From assembly GCF_030268685.1 (NCBI RefSeq), contig NZ_BSRQ01000030.1:1-64000 (forward strand): DNA of 64,000 nucleotides, read 5' to 3'. The translations under genes were made by a program, and so were the position numbers. The stretch comes from Microtetraspora sp. NBRC 13810. Its GTDB lineage: Bacteria > Actinomycetota > Actinomycetes > Streptosporangiales > Streptosporangiaceae. The notes below the pieces were generated by a model. The model worked only from the letters and a program-made list of their open reading frames with translations, made no database searches and was not told where the DNA came from. Below, piece after piece: positions 16,093 through 25,114 of this stretch (its first letter is position 1; each line of letters opens with the position of its first letter).

Positions 16093-16576
16093 ATGGCTGT
16101 ACCTTCGGGGCCCGTCGCCGCGTCGACCGATGCCGAACGGGCGATGTTCGACTTCGTCGATGCCTACGACCGCGCATACGAAACCGCCGCCCTGAAGCAG
16201 GGGCTAAGCGTGGCGCAGGCTTGTGTGCTCGGGCGGCTCACCCGGCAGATCGGGATGCGGGAACTGGCCGACGAACTCAGCTGCGACGCGTCCAATATCA
16301 CCCAGATCATCCGCAGGCTCGAGGCGCGCGATCTCGTACACCGTCGGCCTCACCCCGACGACGGCCGCTCCCGGCAGATCGTCCGGACCCCCATTGGAGC
16401 CGCCCTCTACGCCGCCTTCGAGGAGTCCAGCGCCGCCGGCCGCGGCACGCCGGCCCTGCTGGGCCGGCCCGGGCCGGAGTGAAGGTCTCGGTCGCGTCGT
16501 GCACAAGACCCTGGCCGAAGCCCAGCGAGACCCCTCGCCAGAACAAAACCAGCTACCTCAGCGCGCCACGCGGTAG
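16093..16576 (+). pseudogene. MarR-family regulator with C-terminal frameshift
   Basis: The N-terminal 115 residues form a winged-helix MarR protein (QACVLGRLTRQIGMRELADE, DASNITQIIRRLEARDLVHR). The frame stops at 16480 after GRPGPE, giving only 129 residues. In the next frame the expected C-terminal dimerisation helix continues as GLGRVVHKTLAEAQRDPSPE to a stop at 16574. One inserted base (or two lost) near 16480 explains this. The DNA-binding part is whole, so partial activity is conceivable, but loss of the C-terminal helix usually abolishes dimerisation. The tail overlaps the convergent DHFR-like gene by 19 bp. Confidence 0.72.
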
Positions 16577-17121
16577 CGGAGGTAGACGACTCTTGAGCTG
16601 AAGGCGCGGGTCTCGACGAGGTCGAGATCCACCCGGCGCTCGTGCTGGGGAAAGAACGGAACGCCGCCGCCAACCAGCACCGGGCAGACCCTGGCCCGGT
16701 ACTCGTCGATCAGATTCAACGCGGCCGCCTCGGCGGCCAGAGTCGCGCCGCCGATCGCGATGTCGCCCTCCCCCGGCTCGGCTCGCAGCCGCTCGATCTC
16801 CTCCGCCAGGCCGCCGGAGGCCAGGCGGGCATTGCCCCGTACCGCCGACAGCGTGGTGGAGAACACCACCTTCGGGAGCGCCTTCCAGAGCGCGGCGAAT
16901 TCGCGCGTCGAGTAGTCGAGCGACGGGTTCTGGTCGGTGGTCTCCCAGTACAGCATGGTCTCGTACAGCCGTCGTCCCAGCAGGTGGACGCCGGCCCCGC
17001 GCACCTCGTCGGTGGCGAGGTTGAAGACCTCCTCGTCGGGTGGGGTCCAGTCGAAGGAGCCGTCCAGCCCGACGACGTAGCCGTCCAGCGACACGGCCAT
17101 CGAATAGGTCACGCTGCGCAT
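16558..17121 (-). CDS. Dihydrofolate reductase-family (RibD C-terminal-like) protein
   Basis: 187-residue protein of the RibD_C/DHFR-like family. It begins MRSVTYSMAVSLDGYVVG, has the GVHLLGRRLYETMLYWE strand-helix near residue 45, the nucleotide-binding GDIAIGGATLAAEAAALNLI near residue 125 and the terminal VYLRYRVAR. Members reduce pteridine- or pyrimidine-like substrates in some cases, but most are uncharacterised. It converges on the broken marR gene. No co-transcribed partner is visible. Confidence 0.82.
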   Translation of the reverse strand: MRSVTYSMAVSLDGYVVGLDGSFDWTPPDEEVFNLATDEVRGAGVHLLGRRLYETMLYWETTDQNPSLDYSTREFAALWKALPKVVFSTTLSAVRGNARLASGGLAEEIERLRAEPGEGDIAIGGATLAAEAAALNLIDEYRARVCPVLVGGGVPFFPQHERRVDLDLVETRAFSSRVVYLRYRVAR

Positions 17122-17278
17122 CAGAAGCCCTCCTCTGTGACGGGTTCGACAGTACGACCGCCCGCCGCCGCAGAACTCGGGGTGTCGGTAGGACTCGCGA
17201 TTGAGTTCGCCCAGGTCAGCGGTGGTCCTACTGATCGGTGGGGAGATGGCTGACGGCGTCTTCGAGGTCGGCGTGGGT

Positions 17279-17490
17279 AGGCAAGGCCCTGGTTTTGATT
17301 CTGGGTTTCACCATCGGATGGTGCGCTCTCGCGGGAGAGGCGCAACCACTGGAAGCAGAGGCGTGGTGTTCCTTGCTCGCTGGCCCGCAGACAAGGCGAT
17401 GATCCACGCCCGTGACCGGATACGGGAGCTTACCCGCCGGTCGCGGCTGTGGATGTCGGTCGAGGCGGTCGTGCAGGAGGTGAAGGCCTT
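17279..17490 (+). pseudogene. Group II intron reverse transcriptase/maturase remnant
   Basis: The plus strand encodes GFHHRMVRSRGRGATTGSRG, then VVFLARWPADKAMIHARDRI, RELTRRSRLWMSVEAVVQEV. This matches the domain that follows the palm in bacterial group II intron maturases (GFDFLGF, then the HARDRIRELT helix). The YADD polymerase motif upstream and the GWAGYFRYGN-like maturase end are missing. It is a fragment of about 70 codons without start. Confidence 0.7.
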
Positions 17491-17686
17491 GCCCCGGCCG
17501 GGCGGGGCCATTCCTCTTGGCGGTAGGCCACGCGAACCAAGTGGCTCCGTGCCTCCTCCAGTTGGCTGGTCCGTCCACACTCTGGCCCTCTGAAAGGTGC
17601 TTGTCCCAACAGGCTCACGCCTGCCACCAGTTGCCGGTGGGGAGGTCCAACCGGCCGCAAGTTGCGTCCAACACGCGCACCATCCG

Positions 17687-18286
17687 TCAGACGCGCTCGT
17701 AGGTGGTGCCGGACTCGTTCCTGCGCAACAGACCCTCGTCCACGAGGGCACGGCGCAGGCTCACCCAGTCGTCGAACCATTCGCCGCAGATCGCGTTGAC
17801 CTTGGCCTCGGAGTAAGTCACGCCGGGCTCGAACGAGTCCTTCACAACGGCCAGAACACGGCTGCGTACCTCCGCCTTGCCCGGAATGAACGTGAGCCGA
17901 CCACGGCGGAAGTAGGAGCCCGCCCCGTCTCCACTGCCCCGACCATAGACCCTGATTTCGGCCTGGACTGCGAGCCGGAAAGTGTCGTCGAGCAGCGTGT
18001 ACGTGCGCTTTTCGCTGTCGAAGGCGGCGATCCGGCCGTCCGTCAGCTTCTGCAGCGCCGCGGCAGCGGCCGGTGGGCGGAGCTTGGTCAGTTCGGCGAC
18101 CTCCGTCACGGAGGTCGCGCCGAGGGCGAGGGCCGCGTAGGCGGCGCGCCGGTCGGTCTGGGCGAGGAGACCGACCAAGTCGCGGCAGGAGGGTGAATGG
18201 TCCTCGGTGGGGGCTGTGTTCATGGTGTCCATTCCGGTTGTCGAGCCCTTGGACTTGCCTCTGATCGTCTCTCTGAACACGGTCAT
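17687..18286 (-). CDS. DUF2087-domain protein, translationally coupled to TetR
   Basis: 199-residue protein with an N-terminal winged-helix-like region (residues 25-90, TSVTEVAELTKLRPPAAAAA) and a C-terminal DUF2087 domain (FIPGKAEVRSRVLAVVKDSF, AICGEWFDDWVSLRRALVDE), ending YERV as usual. Its start codon overlaps the TetR stop as ATGA at 18283-18286, which decides the start and implies coupled translation. DUF2087 proteins are generally seen as regulators, but the target is unknown. Confidence 0.75.
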   Translation of the reverse strand: MTVFRETIRGKSKGSTTGMDTMNTAPTEDHSPSCRDLVGLLAQTDRRAAYAALALGATSVTEVAELTKLRPPAAAAALQKLTDGRIAAFDSEKRTYTLLDDTFRLAVQAEIRVYGRGSGDGAGSYFRRGRLTFIPGKAEVRSRVLAVVKDSFEPGVTYSEAKVNAICGEWFDDWVSLRRALVDEGLLRRNESGTTYERV

Positions 18287-18921
18287 TCCTCTCGTACGGC
18301 ATAACCCAGGACTCGCTCACCAAGCAGGCTCTCCACGATGTCCAGCAGTTCGAGGACGGCCTCGGCGATCGCGTCGGGACGCTCGCCCGCCACGGTTCGC
18401 CTGCCGATCTCGGTCATGACCAGTGCGTGCAGGCAGCCGATGTGCCAGGCGACCGCGCGCGGCAGCGGATCGTACTCGGATGCGTCGGTCTCCTCGGCGA
18501 GCACAACCGTCAGCGCGTCTGTCATCTGGCGGCCGAGGTCCTCCAGTCGGGCGGACAGCGTGGGCGCGGCTCGCATCATCTCCAGTACGCTTCCGAATCC
18601 GGCGCTCAGCCCGACGTGGCGCTCGCGGCCGCGCACCTCCTCCCGAAGGCGCGCCAGCACCGCGCCCGCCGCGGACTCCCCAGGCCGACGCTGCCGCACG
18701 ATGTCGGCCAGTCGCTGCGGGGATGCCTCCTCCTGCGGCAGGACAAGATCCTCCTTGGACTCGAAGTAGTTGTAGACGGTGTTGACCGACACCTCGGCGG
18801 CCGCCGCGACCTCGGCGATCGTCACGTTCTCGAAGCCGCGCTCCACGAACAGGCCGATGGCCACCTCGGAGATACGCTGCCGAGTTTGCCGCTTCTTGCG
18901 CTCCCGCAGTCCTTCCTGCAC
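18283..18921 (-). CDS. TetR-family transcriptional regulator
   Basis: 212-residue repressor with an N-terminal helix-turn-helix (RQRISEVAIGLFVERGFENV, AEVAAAAEVSVNTVYNYFES) in residues 12-60 and a ligand-binding helical C-terminus. It is the first gene of a two-gene unit with the DUF2087 gene. The 70-bp space to the divergent DinB gene carries a TGCAAA-N18-TTTGCA dyad at 18935-18964 that could be its operator. Confidence 0.85.
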   Translation of the reverse strand: MQEGLRERKKRQTRQRISEVAIGLFVERGFENVTIAEVAAAAEVSVNTVYNYFESKEDLVLPQEEASPQRLADIVRQRRPGESAAGAVLARLREEVRGRERHVGLSAGFGSVLEMMRAAPTLSARLEDLGRQMTDALTVVLAEETDASEYDPLPRAVAWHIGCLHALVMTEIGRRTVAGERPDAIAEAVLELLDIVESLLGERVLGYAVREE

Positions 18922-18994
18922 AAGAGGAGTCTACTGCAAAACTTAAGCCGACTGCATCTTTGCAATGGGCTACAGGTTCCGTCACAATCAACCG

Positions 18995-19522
18995 ATGCAT
19001 GTATCCCGATGTGAGCTGCTGCGCTGGCAGTTCGACTTGACCTGGTCGCTGTTCGATTACCACCTGGAGCGGATGGAGCCTGCGGACTTCCTGTGGGAGC
19101 CCGCTTCCCGCTGCTGGACTGTGCGCCCGGACATCGAGGGGACCTGGGTGCCCGACTGGGCGGAGATCGAGCCCGACCCCGTCCCGGTTCCCACGATCGG
19201 TTGGGTGAGCTGGCATATCGGCTGGTGGTGGAGCGTGACCATCGATCACGCTCAGGACCGGACACCGCGGGAGAGGGCCGAGATCGCCTGGCCAGGTGAT
19301 GGAAGGACCGCCATCGAGTGGTTGCGCAGCCTCCGCGAGGACTGGTTGGCGGTGCTGGATCGCCTCACCGACGCCGACTTGGACGCTACGGCCCCCGCCC
19401 TCCCATGGCCAAGGGACTCTAAGCACACCGTCGCCCATATGGTCGCCTGGGTGAATTCCGAGCTGATGAAGAACGTCACTGAGATTGGTCAGCTTCGGCT
19501 GTTGCGGGCCGCTTCGGGGTGA
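18995..19522 (+). CDS. DinB-family (DUF664) protein
   Basis: Four-helix-bundle DinB/YfiT-like protein of 175 residues. It has ELLRWQFDLTWSLFDYHLER at the N-terminus, the first metal-type His in PTIGWVSWHIGWWWSV, and the last in KHTVAHMVAWVNSELMKNV near residue 160. These proteins are metal-binding and include thiol-dependent transferases, but the reaction here is unknown. ATG at 18995 is preferred because homologues begin just before ELLRWQFD; an ATG at 18965 is also in frame. No ribosome-binding site is seen before either start, so the mRNA may be leaderless. It is divergent from the TetR gene. Confidence 0.75.
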   Translation: MHVSRCELLRWQFDLTWSLFDYHLERMEPADFLWEPASRCWTVRPDIEGTWVPDWAEIEPDPVPVPTIGWVSWHIGWWWSVTIDHAQDRTPRERAEIAWPGDGRTAIEWLRSLREDWLAVLDRLTDADLDATAPALPWPRDSKHTVAHMVAWVNSELMKNVTEIGQLRLLRAASG

Positions 19523-19647
19523 GGTGCGCGATTCGGGGACCGAAACAGGCGCGAGTCTGGTCGGCGGCTCTCGTCAGGACTGCGCAAGTGATCATTGGGT
19601 GGCCCTCCTCAGCGCGCGGGGCAGGCGGGCGTGGAGGTGCTTGATTG

Positions 19648-19850
19648 CGGCAGGACCTAGGCCCGTCGGCCCGGCAAGCGGCCGAAGGGGTGGCCGCGCT
19701 CACCGCGCTCGCCGCCGAACTGGGCCTGACGTATCGCCTGGACCAGGCCCGCCCGGTCAACATCTTCGACGCGCACCGCCTGCTGCATGCGGCCATCGAC
19801 CACGGCCCCGGCGATCAGGCTGCTGCGCGCCTGCACGGGCGAGGGGGCGG
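19648..19850 (+). pseudogene. DsbA/FrnE-type oxidoreductase, internal fragment
   Basis: The plus strand reads VAALTALAAELGLTYRLDQA followed by RPVNIFDAHRLLHAAIDHG. This matches the helical insertion of DsbA-family FrnE-like oxidoreductases (LDxARPxNTFDAHRL). The CxxC active site upstream and the C-terminal half are missing. The fragment abuts the DUF4132 pseudogene. Confidence 0.65.
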
Positions 19851-19888
19851 TACGGGCGTGCCACCGCGTCTCGGGTGCACCTGCGTGG

Positions 19889-21316
19889 TTACGGGCGCGA
19901 CCTCGCCGCAGCGTCCCGGACCGCGTGGTCCGGGCCCGTCTCCGCCAGCTCATCCAGCACCTCCAGCGCCTCCGCGGTGCCGATCCGGGCGATGGCCTCG
20001 ACCGCCTTGACCCCGCGGGCCCTGGTACCCGCGCTACCCAGCCGGGGATCAGGGCGGCCAGGTCGCGGGCCGTCCGGCCGTCGCCGAGCCGTCCCAGCGC
20101 GGGCAGTGCCCAGGCGTCGCCGTGCAGGAACAGCGCCCAGCCCAGGTCGGCCAGCGAGCGCCGGTCGCAGGCGTCGCGGACCGCGTCCAGTCGCTCGTCC
20201 GGCTTCCCTGCCAGCGCGACGAGCCTCCTGGTCGCGGCGGCGGGCAAAGCCCGGCTGCCGCCCAGGAGCAGCACCTGCGGCAGGGCATCGGGATCGGCGT
20301 ACGCGGGCAGCCGGGGCGCCCGGCCCGGCTCGGTCAGCACCGCAGGGAGGTCCTCGCCGGGCGCGTCCGGGATTCGCGGCGCCGGGTCCGGCCCGGGCAG
20401 CTCGGGATGCGCCTTGAGGTGCATGCGGAGCAGCCCGGCGGCGAGGAGCGCCGATGACGAGTCGCTCGCGGCCACCGTGGACAGCACCCGTACCGCCCGT
20501 ACGGGGAAGCGCTCCATCGCTGCAAGCAGGTGCTCACGCGCGAACTCCCGCTCGGACCGCTCCAGCAGCAGCTTGAACGCCTCGTCGCTCGGAAGCAGGG
20601 AGATCAGCTCGACAAACCGCTTCCGCCACGGCTTGTAGATCCTGATCCGGTCCCAGGCGTCGACCAGGACCGGGGCGATCACCGGGCCCACGCCGTCGGC
20701 CATCGTGGCGCGCACCCCGAACGTGAACGCGTCGAAGTCGGACTCCTCCAGCCTCCAGCCGAGCAGTTCGAGGTGCCGCAGCGTGCCCACCGACGCCCAC
20801 AGCCGTTCGCGGTAGAAGGCGTTCGAGCCCCACTCGGCTGTTGGTGGGTCGGCGCAGCGCTCGTCCACCCAGTCGTGCCGGGTGGGCACCAGGTAGGAGA
20901 CGACGAGCCGCCGGGAGCGGGTGCCGCGGTGCGCGGCCAGCCGTTCCACCGCCCGCCGGTGAAGGTTCGCGCCGTCTCGTTCCCGTTCTGCGCGCGGTCG
21001 ACGATCGATGCGATCGCCGCCGCCCCGGCAGGGTCGTCAGCGCCGCTGAGGTACGCCCGCGCGTGCGCGACCAGGGCCGGGTCGTCACAGCCGCCGACAG
21101 CACCGCCTCGATGTGACCGCGGTGCTCCTCGGCCAGCTTCGCCGCCACGTCCGCGGCGCCGGGGTCGACGGTGTCACTGGGCGCGACCTCGCCCAGCGCC
21201 CGGTCGAAGACGCCCGGTTCCGCGGGGAGCGCGCCGCCCCGCCGGGGGTGCAGATCTCGGCGCAGGGGCTCGGAGAGGACCAGGACGTCCTCGGCCGGGG
21301 GAAAGCGATCGTCCAT
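19889..21316 (-). pseudogene. DUF4132/HEAT-repeat protein, multiple frameshifts
   Basis: The minus strand from 21316 starts MDDRFPPAEDVLVLSEPLRR and runs to LAEEHRGHIEAVLSAA, where the frame breaks (about 21090). The next piece (DDPALVAHARAYLSGADDPA) is in another frame, and the third and longest resumes near 20950 with RLVVSYLVPTRHDWVDE, FRERLW-like and FGVRATMADGVGPVIAPV. Another break near 20040 shifts the end (GVKAVEAIARIGTAEALEVL) out of frame before TAA at 19889. The protein had HEAT-like repeats throughout, as in WGR/DUF4132 proteins of unknown function. At least three frameshifts make it non-functional. Confidence 0.7.
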
Positions 21317-21803
21317 GGCGGATCACCGTAGCGGAACCGGGCGACACTCCCCCGCGTCGGCAGATACCGCAGGTCGCGCTCCACCTCGCGGACGGTCCGG
21401 GCTGGCTCGCGGGCGAACGGAACGGCGCGGTCGCCGCGGAAGCGGGTGAACGGGGCGGCGACCGACAAGAGAAGCCGTTAAGAATTCTGTGATGAGCCGC
21501 GCCGCGCCCACGACGCAGAGCAACTGCTGGCCTCCATGGAGCTGACCAGGCAGGAGCGCGAACGCGTACGGGACTTCCGTCGGCTGCTCGCGCTGGGCTG
21601 GTTCCTCATGCTCGGCCCGGACAGGCCGTTCGCCACCCGCAATCCCGCAGGGACCTTGGAACGGCAGGCCCGGCGGGTCCTTCACCTGCTCGCCTGCCCC
21701 CGAGCCGGCGGCGCACCCTCCCTACAAATAGAGCCCTTCCGGTGATGGCCTGCCAGGAGTCCCAGACCCCAGCCCCGGTAGCCAGCTCACGGCGCGCTGA
21801 TCG
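21317..21803. other. Intergenic, no recognisable gene
   Basis: Only short frames occur. One on the minus strand (VREVERDLRYLPTRGSVARF) leads into the DUF4132 start, and one on the plus strand (LTRQERERVRDFRRLLALGW) has no known relatives to my eye and no ribosome-binding site. Nothing is annotated as a gene here. Confidence 0.5.
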
Positions 21804-22165
21804 TCACAGCTCCGGGTCGTCGGCGGCGGTGGGGTCGCGCAGGTCCCGCAACCGGCCGGGCAGTTCCGGCCGGTTGAACGGGTACGTCCCGTGGAAGTTG
21901 ATGTGTTCCCAGTGCGGCGAGCCCTGATCTCCGGGCCGATCTTCATGCCGCCGGCGGCGAGGTTCTTCACCGCGGCGTCGATGCACAGGCTGTTCCAGAA
22001 AATGATCGCGTTCAAACCGAAGCCGAGCGCGCCGAGTTGGCCTTCCCTCCCGCGTTCATAACCCCTGCGCAGTTGGCCGTGGTGGGCGAAGAACACTGCC
22101 CGCGCCAGGCCGTTGCGGCCCTCCCCGACGTTCAGTTGGGCACCCACCATCCTGCGGTGGTCCTC
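21804..22165 (-). pseudogene. Tn3-family transposase C-terminal fragment 1 (frameshifted)
   Basis: On the minus strand RRMVGAQLNVGEGRNGLARA, then REGQLGALGFGLNAIIFWNS and CIDAAVKNLAAGGMKIGPEI are the C-terminal core of a Tn3-family transposase. A one-base shift near 21925 moves the end (HWEHINFHGTYPFNRPELPG) into the next frame before the stop at 21804. Upstream the similarity stops near 22165, where a different Tn3 fragment begins on the opposite strand. Most of the protein is missing. Confidence 0.75.
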
Positions 22166-22201
22166 CAGGTGGGCGACGTGCAGCAGGTGCATCGACTTGA
22201 A

Positions 22202-22330
22202 GGTCACCAACAAGGTCGAGGGGTTCAACGGATTCTCAAGCCGGCTGAGGTTCGGCAACGACGGAACCGAGGGCTGGGAGATCAGCGCGGAAGACGTCGC
22301 GCAGCTGTCGCCCTACCTGACCGCATCACC
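22202..22330 (+). pseudogene. Tn3-family transposase C-terminal fragment 2 (internally deleted)
   Basis: The plus strand reads VTNKVEGFNGFSSRLRFGND and then, after an apparent internal deletion of about 50 codons, EGWEISAEDVAQLSPYLT. Both parts are hallmarks of the DUF4158-type Tn3 transposases (NKVESYNGF..., then ...VSAEDVAxLSPYL). It is on the opposite strand to fragment 1 and belongs to a different subgroup, so two separate Tn3 insertions met here. Confidence 0.6.
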
Positions 22331-22457
22331 GTGCCGAACTGTCAGTGCCCACCACTATGGTGCCACCCGATCCGCTACCACCCCAGCAGCGTCAGACGAC
22401 CACCGCGGGGGAAGGTCTCCTCTCCGCGAACAACAGGCACCTGGCATTGCGCATCGT

Positions 22458-23687
22458 TCAGGTACAGCTCTTCTGCTCAACCGCGCAAACCTTGACCTCT
22501 GGATATCTCGCCGACGCCCGGTCGAGCAGCGGCTGCGATGTGCCGCGCAGGTGCAGGTCGAGGAAGGCAGCCACGTATGCGCGGGTGATCTCCATCGACC
22601 GGGCGGCGGGCAGCGTGGCGCCGGTGTCCAGGGCCGCTTGCTCGCCCAGCAGGGAGATGTCGGTGAAGGAGGCGTGTTCGGCGCCGGCGACCACGAGCCA
22701 GCGCTTCCACCCGGTGAGGTGCTGCCAGGCGGCCCCCCAAGAGGCGGCCTCCTGGCTGCCCGGGGTGCGCGTGGTTTGCGCGCCGAGCAGGAGGAAGGGC
22801 TTGCTCAGCCCGCTCGCCGGGACGGGCACGATGGCCAGGCCGTCCATGTTCATGCCTGCCTTGATACGGAAGTCTTTCAGCAGGGCTGCGACCGAGCCGG
22901 CGCCGCCTGCTGAGTGGCCGGCCATGGCGACCTTGTCAGGGTCGGTGAGCCGCGCCCCCTTCCACTTGGGGGTCGGGCCGGTCAGCTGGTCGAGGACGAA
23001 AGAGACGTCGTCGGCGCGGGTGGCGCCCACCTTGTCCCAGAAGGTTTGGTCGTGTGGCTGGACTTGGCAGGCCGTGCAGGGGACCACCCGACCGCCGGGA
23101 AAGACAGTGGCGCTGTTCTCGTGCGTATGGCTGATGGCGGCCACGACGTAGCCCCTGCTGGCCAGGTCCTCAGCGAGGCCGGTAAGCGAGCTGCGGGTCT
23201 TCTCGAAGCCGGGCGAAAGCACGACCAGCGGCAGCGTGCGCGCCTCGCCCGCCACCGGGGCGTCGCTGAAGGCATGGGTGCGCGTGCGGGCGAGCAGGTC
23301 GGCCGGGACACCGGTGATGCCGGCGTCCTTCAAGGTGAGCTCCGACTCCTTGGCGCTCATGTACGGCGCCGCCTGCCCGGCCGCCTTCCTGGCGGGGTAC
23401 CACAGCGAGACCATGAGCTGTCTGGACGTCGAACCGGCATCCCAGGGATCGGGGCGCGAGGTGTCGGTGAGGTGCAGCGAGGTGGTGCCGACCGGCTGCG
23501 AGCCGGTCGGGGCCGGGAGCGAGAGCGCGACGTCACGCGCCGTCTTGGGCGGCTCGGCGGGGGCGTCCGGAGAGGGATTGCGTGACGAGCCGTCCACAGC
23601 GGCGCTCCCGATCGCGGGAGCGGACGCCGGCGCGCACGAGGTGATCGCCATGACGAGCAGACCGGCCGCGATGGCCATATGACGCAT
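22458..23687 (-). CDS. Exported alpha/beta-hydrolase lipoprotein
   Basis: 409-residue hydrolase with a lipoprotein-type signal (MRHMAIAAGLLVMAITSCAP; Cys ~18). The catalytic Ser lies in VAMAGHSAGGAGSVAALL near residue 256. The oxyanion-side LPLVVLSPGFEKTRSSLTGL and the putative catalytic His in VVAGAEHASFTD complete the fold of platelet-activating-factor acetylhydrolase or dienelactone hydrolase-like enzymes. It would act at the outer face of the membrane on an ester substrate, which cannot be named. ATG at 23687 has GAAAGGCG upstream. It is divergent from the two-component pair at 23843, which might control it. Confidence 0.82.
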   Translation of the reverse strand: MRHMAIAAGLLVMAITSCAPASAPAIGSAAVDGSSRNPSPDAPAEPPKTARDVALSLPAPTGSQPVGTTSLHLTDTSRPDPWDAGSTSRQLMVSLWYPARKAAGQAAPYMSAKESELTLKDAGITGVPADLLARTRTHAFSDAPVAGEARTLPLVVLSPGFEKTRSSLTGLAEDLASRGYVVAAISHTHENSATVFPGGRVVPCTACQVQPHDQTFWDKVGATRADDVSFVLDQLTGPTPKWKGARLTDPDKVAMAGHSAGGAGSVAALLKDFRIKAGMNMDGLAIVPVPASGLSKPFLLLGAQTTRTPGSQEAASWGAAWQHLTGWKRWLVVAGAEHASFTDISLLGEQAALDTGATLPAARSMEITRAYVAAFLDLHLRGTSQPLLDRASARYPEVKVCAVEQKSCT

Positions 23688-23842
23688 GAATTTCGCCTTT
23701 CGAAGATGTACGGCGACGACGTTAGGCGCGAGCGGTGCCGTGCCGCGTCGGCCGTCGTGCCGATCTTCGCGGCCGGGTCATCATTGCGATGTAGTCACGC
23801 AGGCCGACGCGGCTCTCGTGGGACGTGCTGGACAATGCCTAG

Positions 23843-25114
23843 GTGGTAGCAAGATGGCTGGCTCTCGTACGCCCCGGCCAGCGGCCCGACCGGTGGCGTC
23901 CTCGGCTGTCCAAGCGGGCGCTCCTGGCCGACCTGGTGGTGGCACTTGTCCTGACCGCCCTGGCGGTGACGGCGACCGCCTCCGCCCCCGAGGGTGCGCA
24001 TCGGGTCCCGCTAGCCGAGTCCTTGCGGCTGCAACCCGTGATCGCCTCGCCGGCCGACGAGGCGCGCCCTGTCGCGCCCACGCAGGAACCGTCGCAGGGC
24101 CCGCCCGTACTGCTGGTGATCGCGACTGCCCTGCCGCTGGCGGCGCGGCGGCTGAGCCCGCTCGGCGCCTTCTGGGTGGTGCTGCCCGCCGCCCTGGCCA
24201 CGCACGACGACGCGACCTGGATCACCGTGCTGAGCTGTGCCATCGCGGCCTACAGCGCGATGACGCACAGCCGGCACCTGAGCGTGGCGACGGGCGGGCT
24301 CGCGGTGGCGGCCGTGCTGGCGGGCGTGGCCTTCCACGACTCTGTCGCCAGCCTGCCGAACTGGCTGGGCCCGTTCACCGTCCTGTTGAGCGCCGGGGTG
24401 GTGGCCGGTGCGGTCCGCCTGTGGCGCCGGCGGCTGGACGAAGCCGGCCGCGCCCAGGAGGAGGCCACGCGCCGGGCCGTGGAGCTGGAGCGCTCCCGGA
24501 TCGCGCGCGAGCTGCACGACATCGTCACCCACAACGTGAACGTGATGGTGATCCAGGCCGGAGCCGCACGCAAGGTGATGGACACAGCGCCGCAACGGTC
24601 GAAGCAGGCCATGCTCACGGTCGAGGCCAGCGGCCGGGCGGCCATGGCGGAACTGCGTCACGTCATGGGCCTGCTGGCCGGTCCGGGCAGCGGTCCTGCG
24701 CAGATCTCGAACGACGGCCTGCAGCCGCAGCCGGGGCTCGACCAGTTGGACACGCTGATGGAGCGGGTGCGCGCGGCCGGGGTGCGGATCCGGACGGACG
24801 TGGCGCAGCCGCCCGGCCCGCTGCCGCCAGGGGTGGAGATGGCCGCCTACCGGGTGGTGCAGGAGGCACTGACCAACACCATGAAGCACGCGAACGGCGC
24901 AACGGCGTCCGTCGCGATCCGCTACCCCGGACAGTGGATGGAGATCGAGATCGCCGACACCGGCGGAACACGCGCGCCTCGGGCAGGAGATGGGCAGGGC
25001 CGGGGACTGGCCGGACTACGGGAAAGACTGGCCATCTACGGCGGCAGCCTGCAGGCCGGGCCCGCGGGCGATGGCTACCTGGTCGCGGCGCGCCTGCCGT
25101 GGAGCACGACGTGA
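23843..25114 (+). CDS. NarL-type sensor histidine kinase
   Basis: 423-residue membrane sensor kinase. Four hydrophobic segments lie in residues 25-190 (ALLADLVVALVLTALAVTA, TALPLAARRL, WVVLPAALATH, LSAGVVAGAVRLW). The HisKA_3 dimerisation helix carries the phosphorylated His in SRIARELHDIVTHNVNVMV near residue 228. The HATPase has EALTNTMKHANGA (N box) near residue 342 and GRGLAGLRERLAIYGG (G box). It overlaps the response regulator gene by 4 bp (GTGA), so the two are made together. The GTG at 23843 is the only start giving the first membrane segment. Confidence 0.88.
   Translation: MVARWLALVRPGQRPDRWRPRLSKRALLADLVVALVLTALAVTATASAPEGAHRVPLAESLRLQPVIASPADEARPVAPTQEPSQGPPVLLVIATALPLAARRLSPLGAFWVVLPAALATHDDATWITVLSCAIAAYSAMTHSRHLSVATGGLAVAAVLAGVAFHDSVASLPNWLGPFTVLLSAGVVAGAVRLWRRRLDEAGRAQEEATRRAVELERSRIARELHDIVTHNVNVMVIQAGAARKVMDTAPQRSKQAMLTVEASGRAAMAELRHVMGLLAGPGSGPAQISNDGLQPQPGLDQLDTLMERVRAAGVRIRTDVAQPPGPLPPGVEMAAYRVVQEALTNTMKHANGATASVAIRYPGQWMEIEIADTGGTRAPRAGDGQGRGLAGLRERLAIYGGSLQAGPAGDGYLVAARLPWSTT

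Noticed and set aside
21536-21745. 69-codon plus-strand frame (LTRQERERVRDFRRLLALGW...)
   Set aside because: No recognisable family or ribosome-binding site, and it lies in a degraded zone.
23686-25110. Long plus-strand frame upstream of and fused to the response regulator
   Set aside because: Its first 475 codons are an out-of-frame reading of the histidine kinase gene; only the part from 25111 is real.
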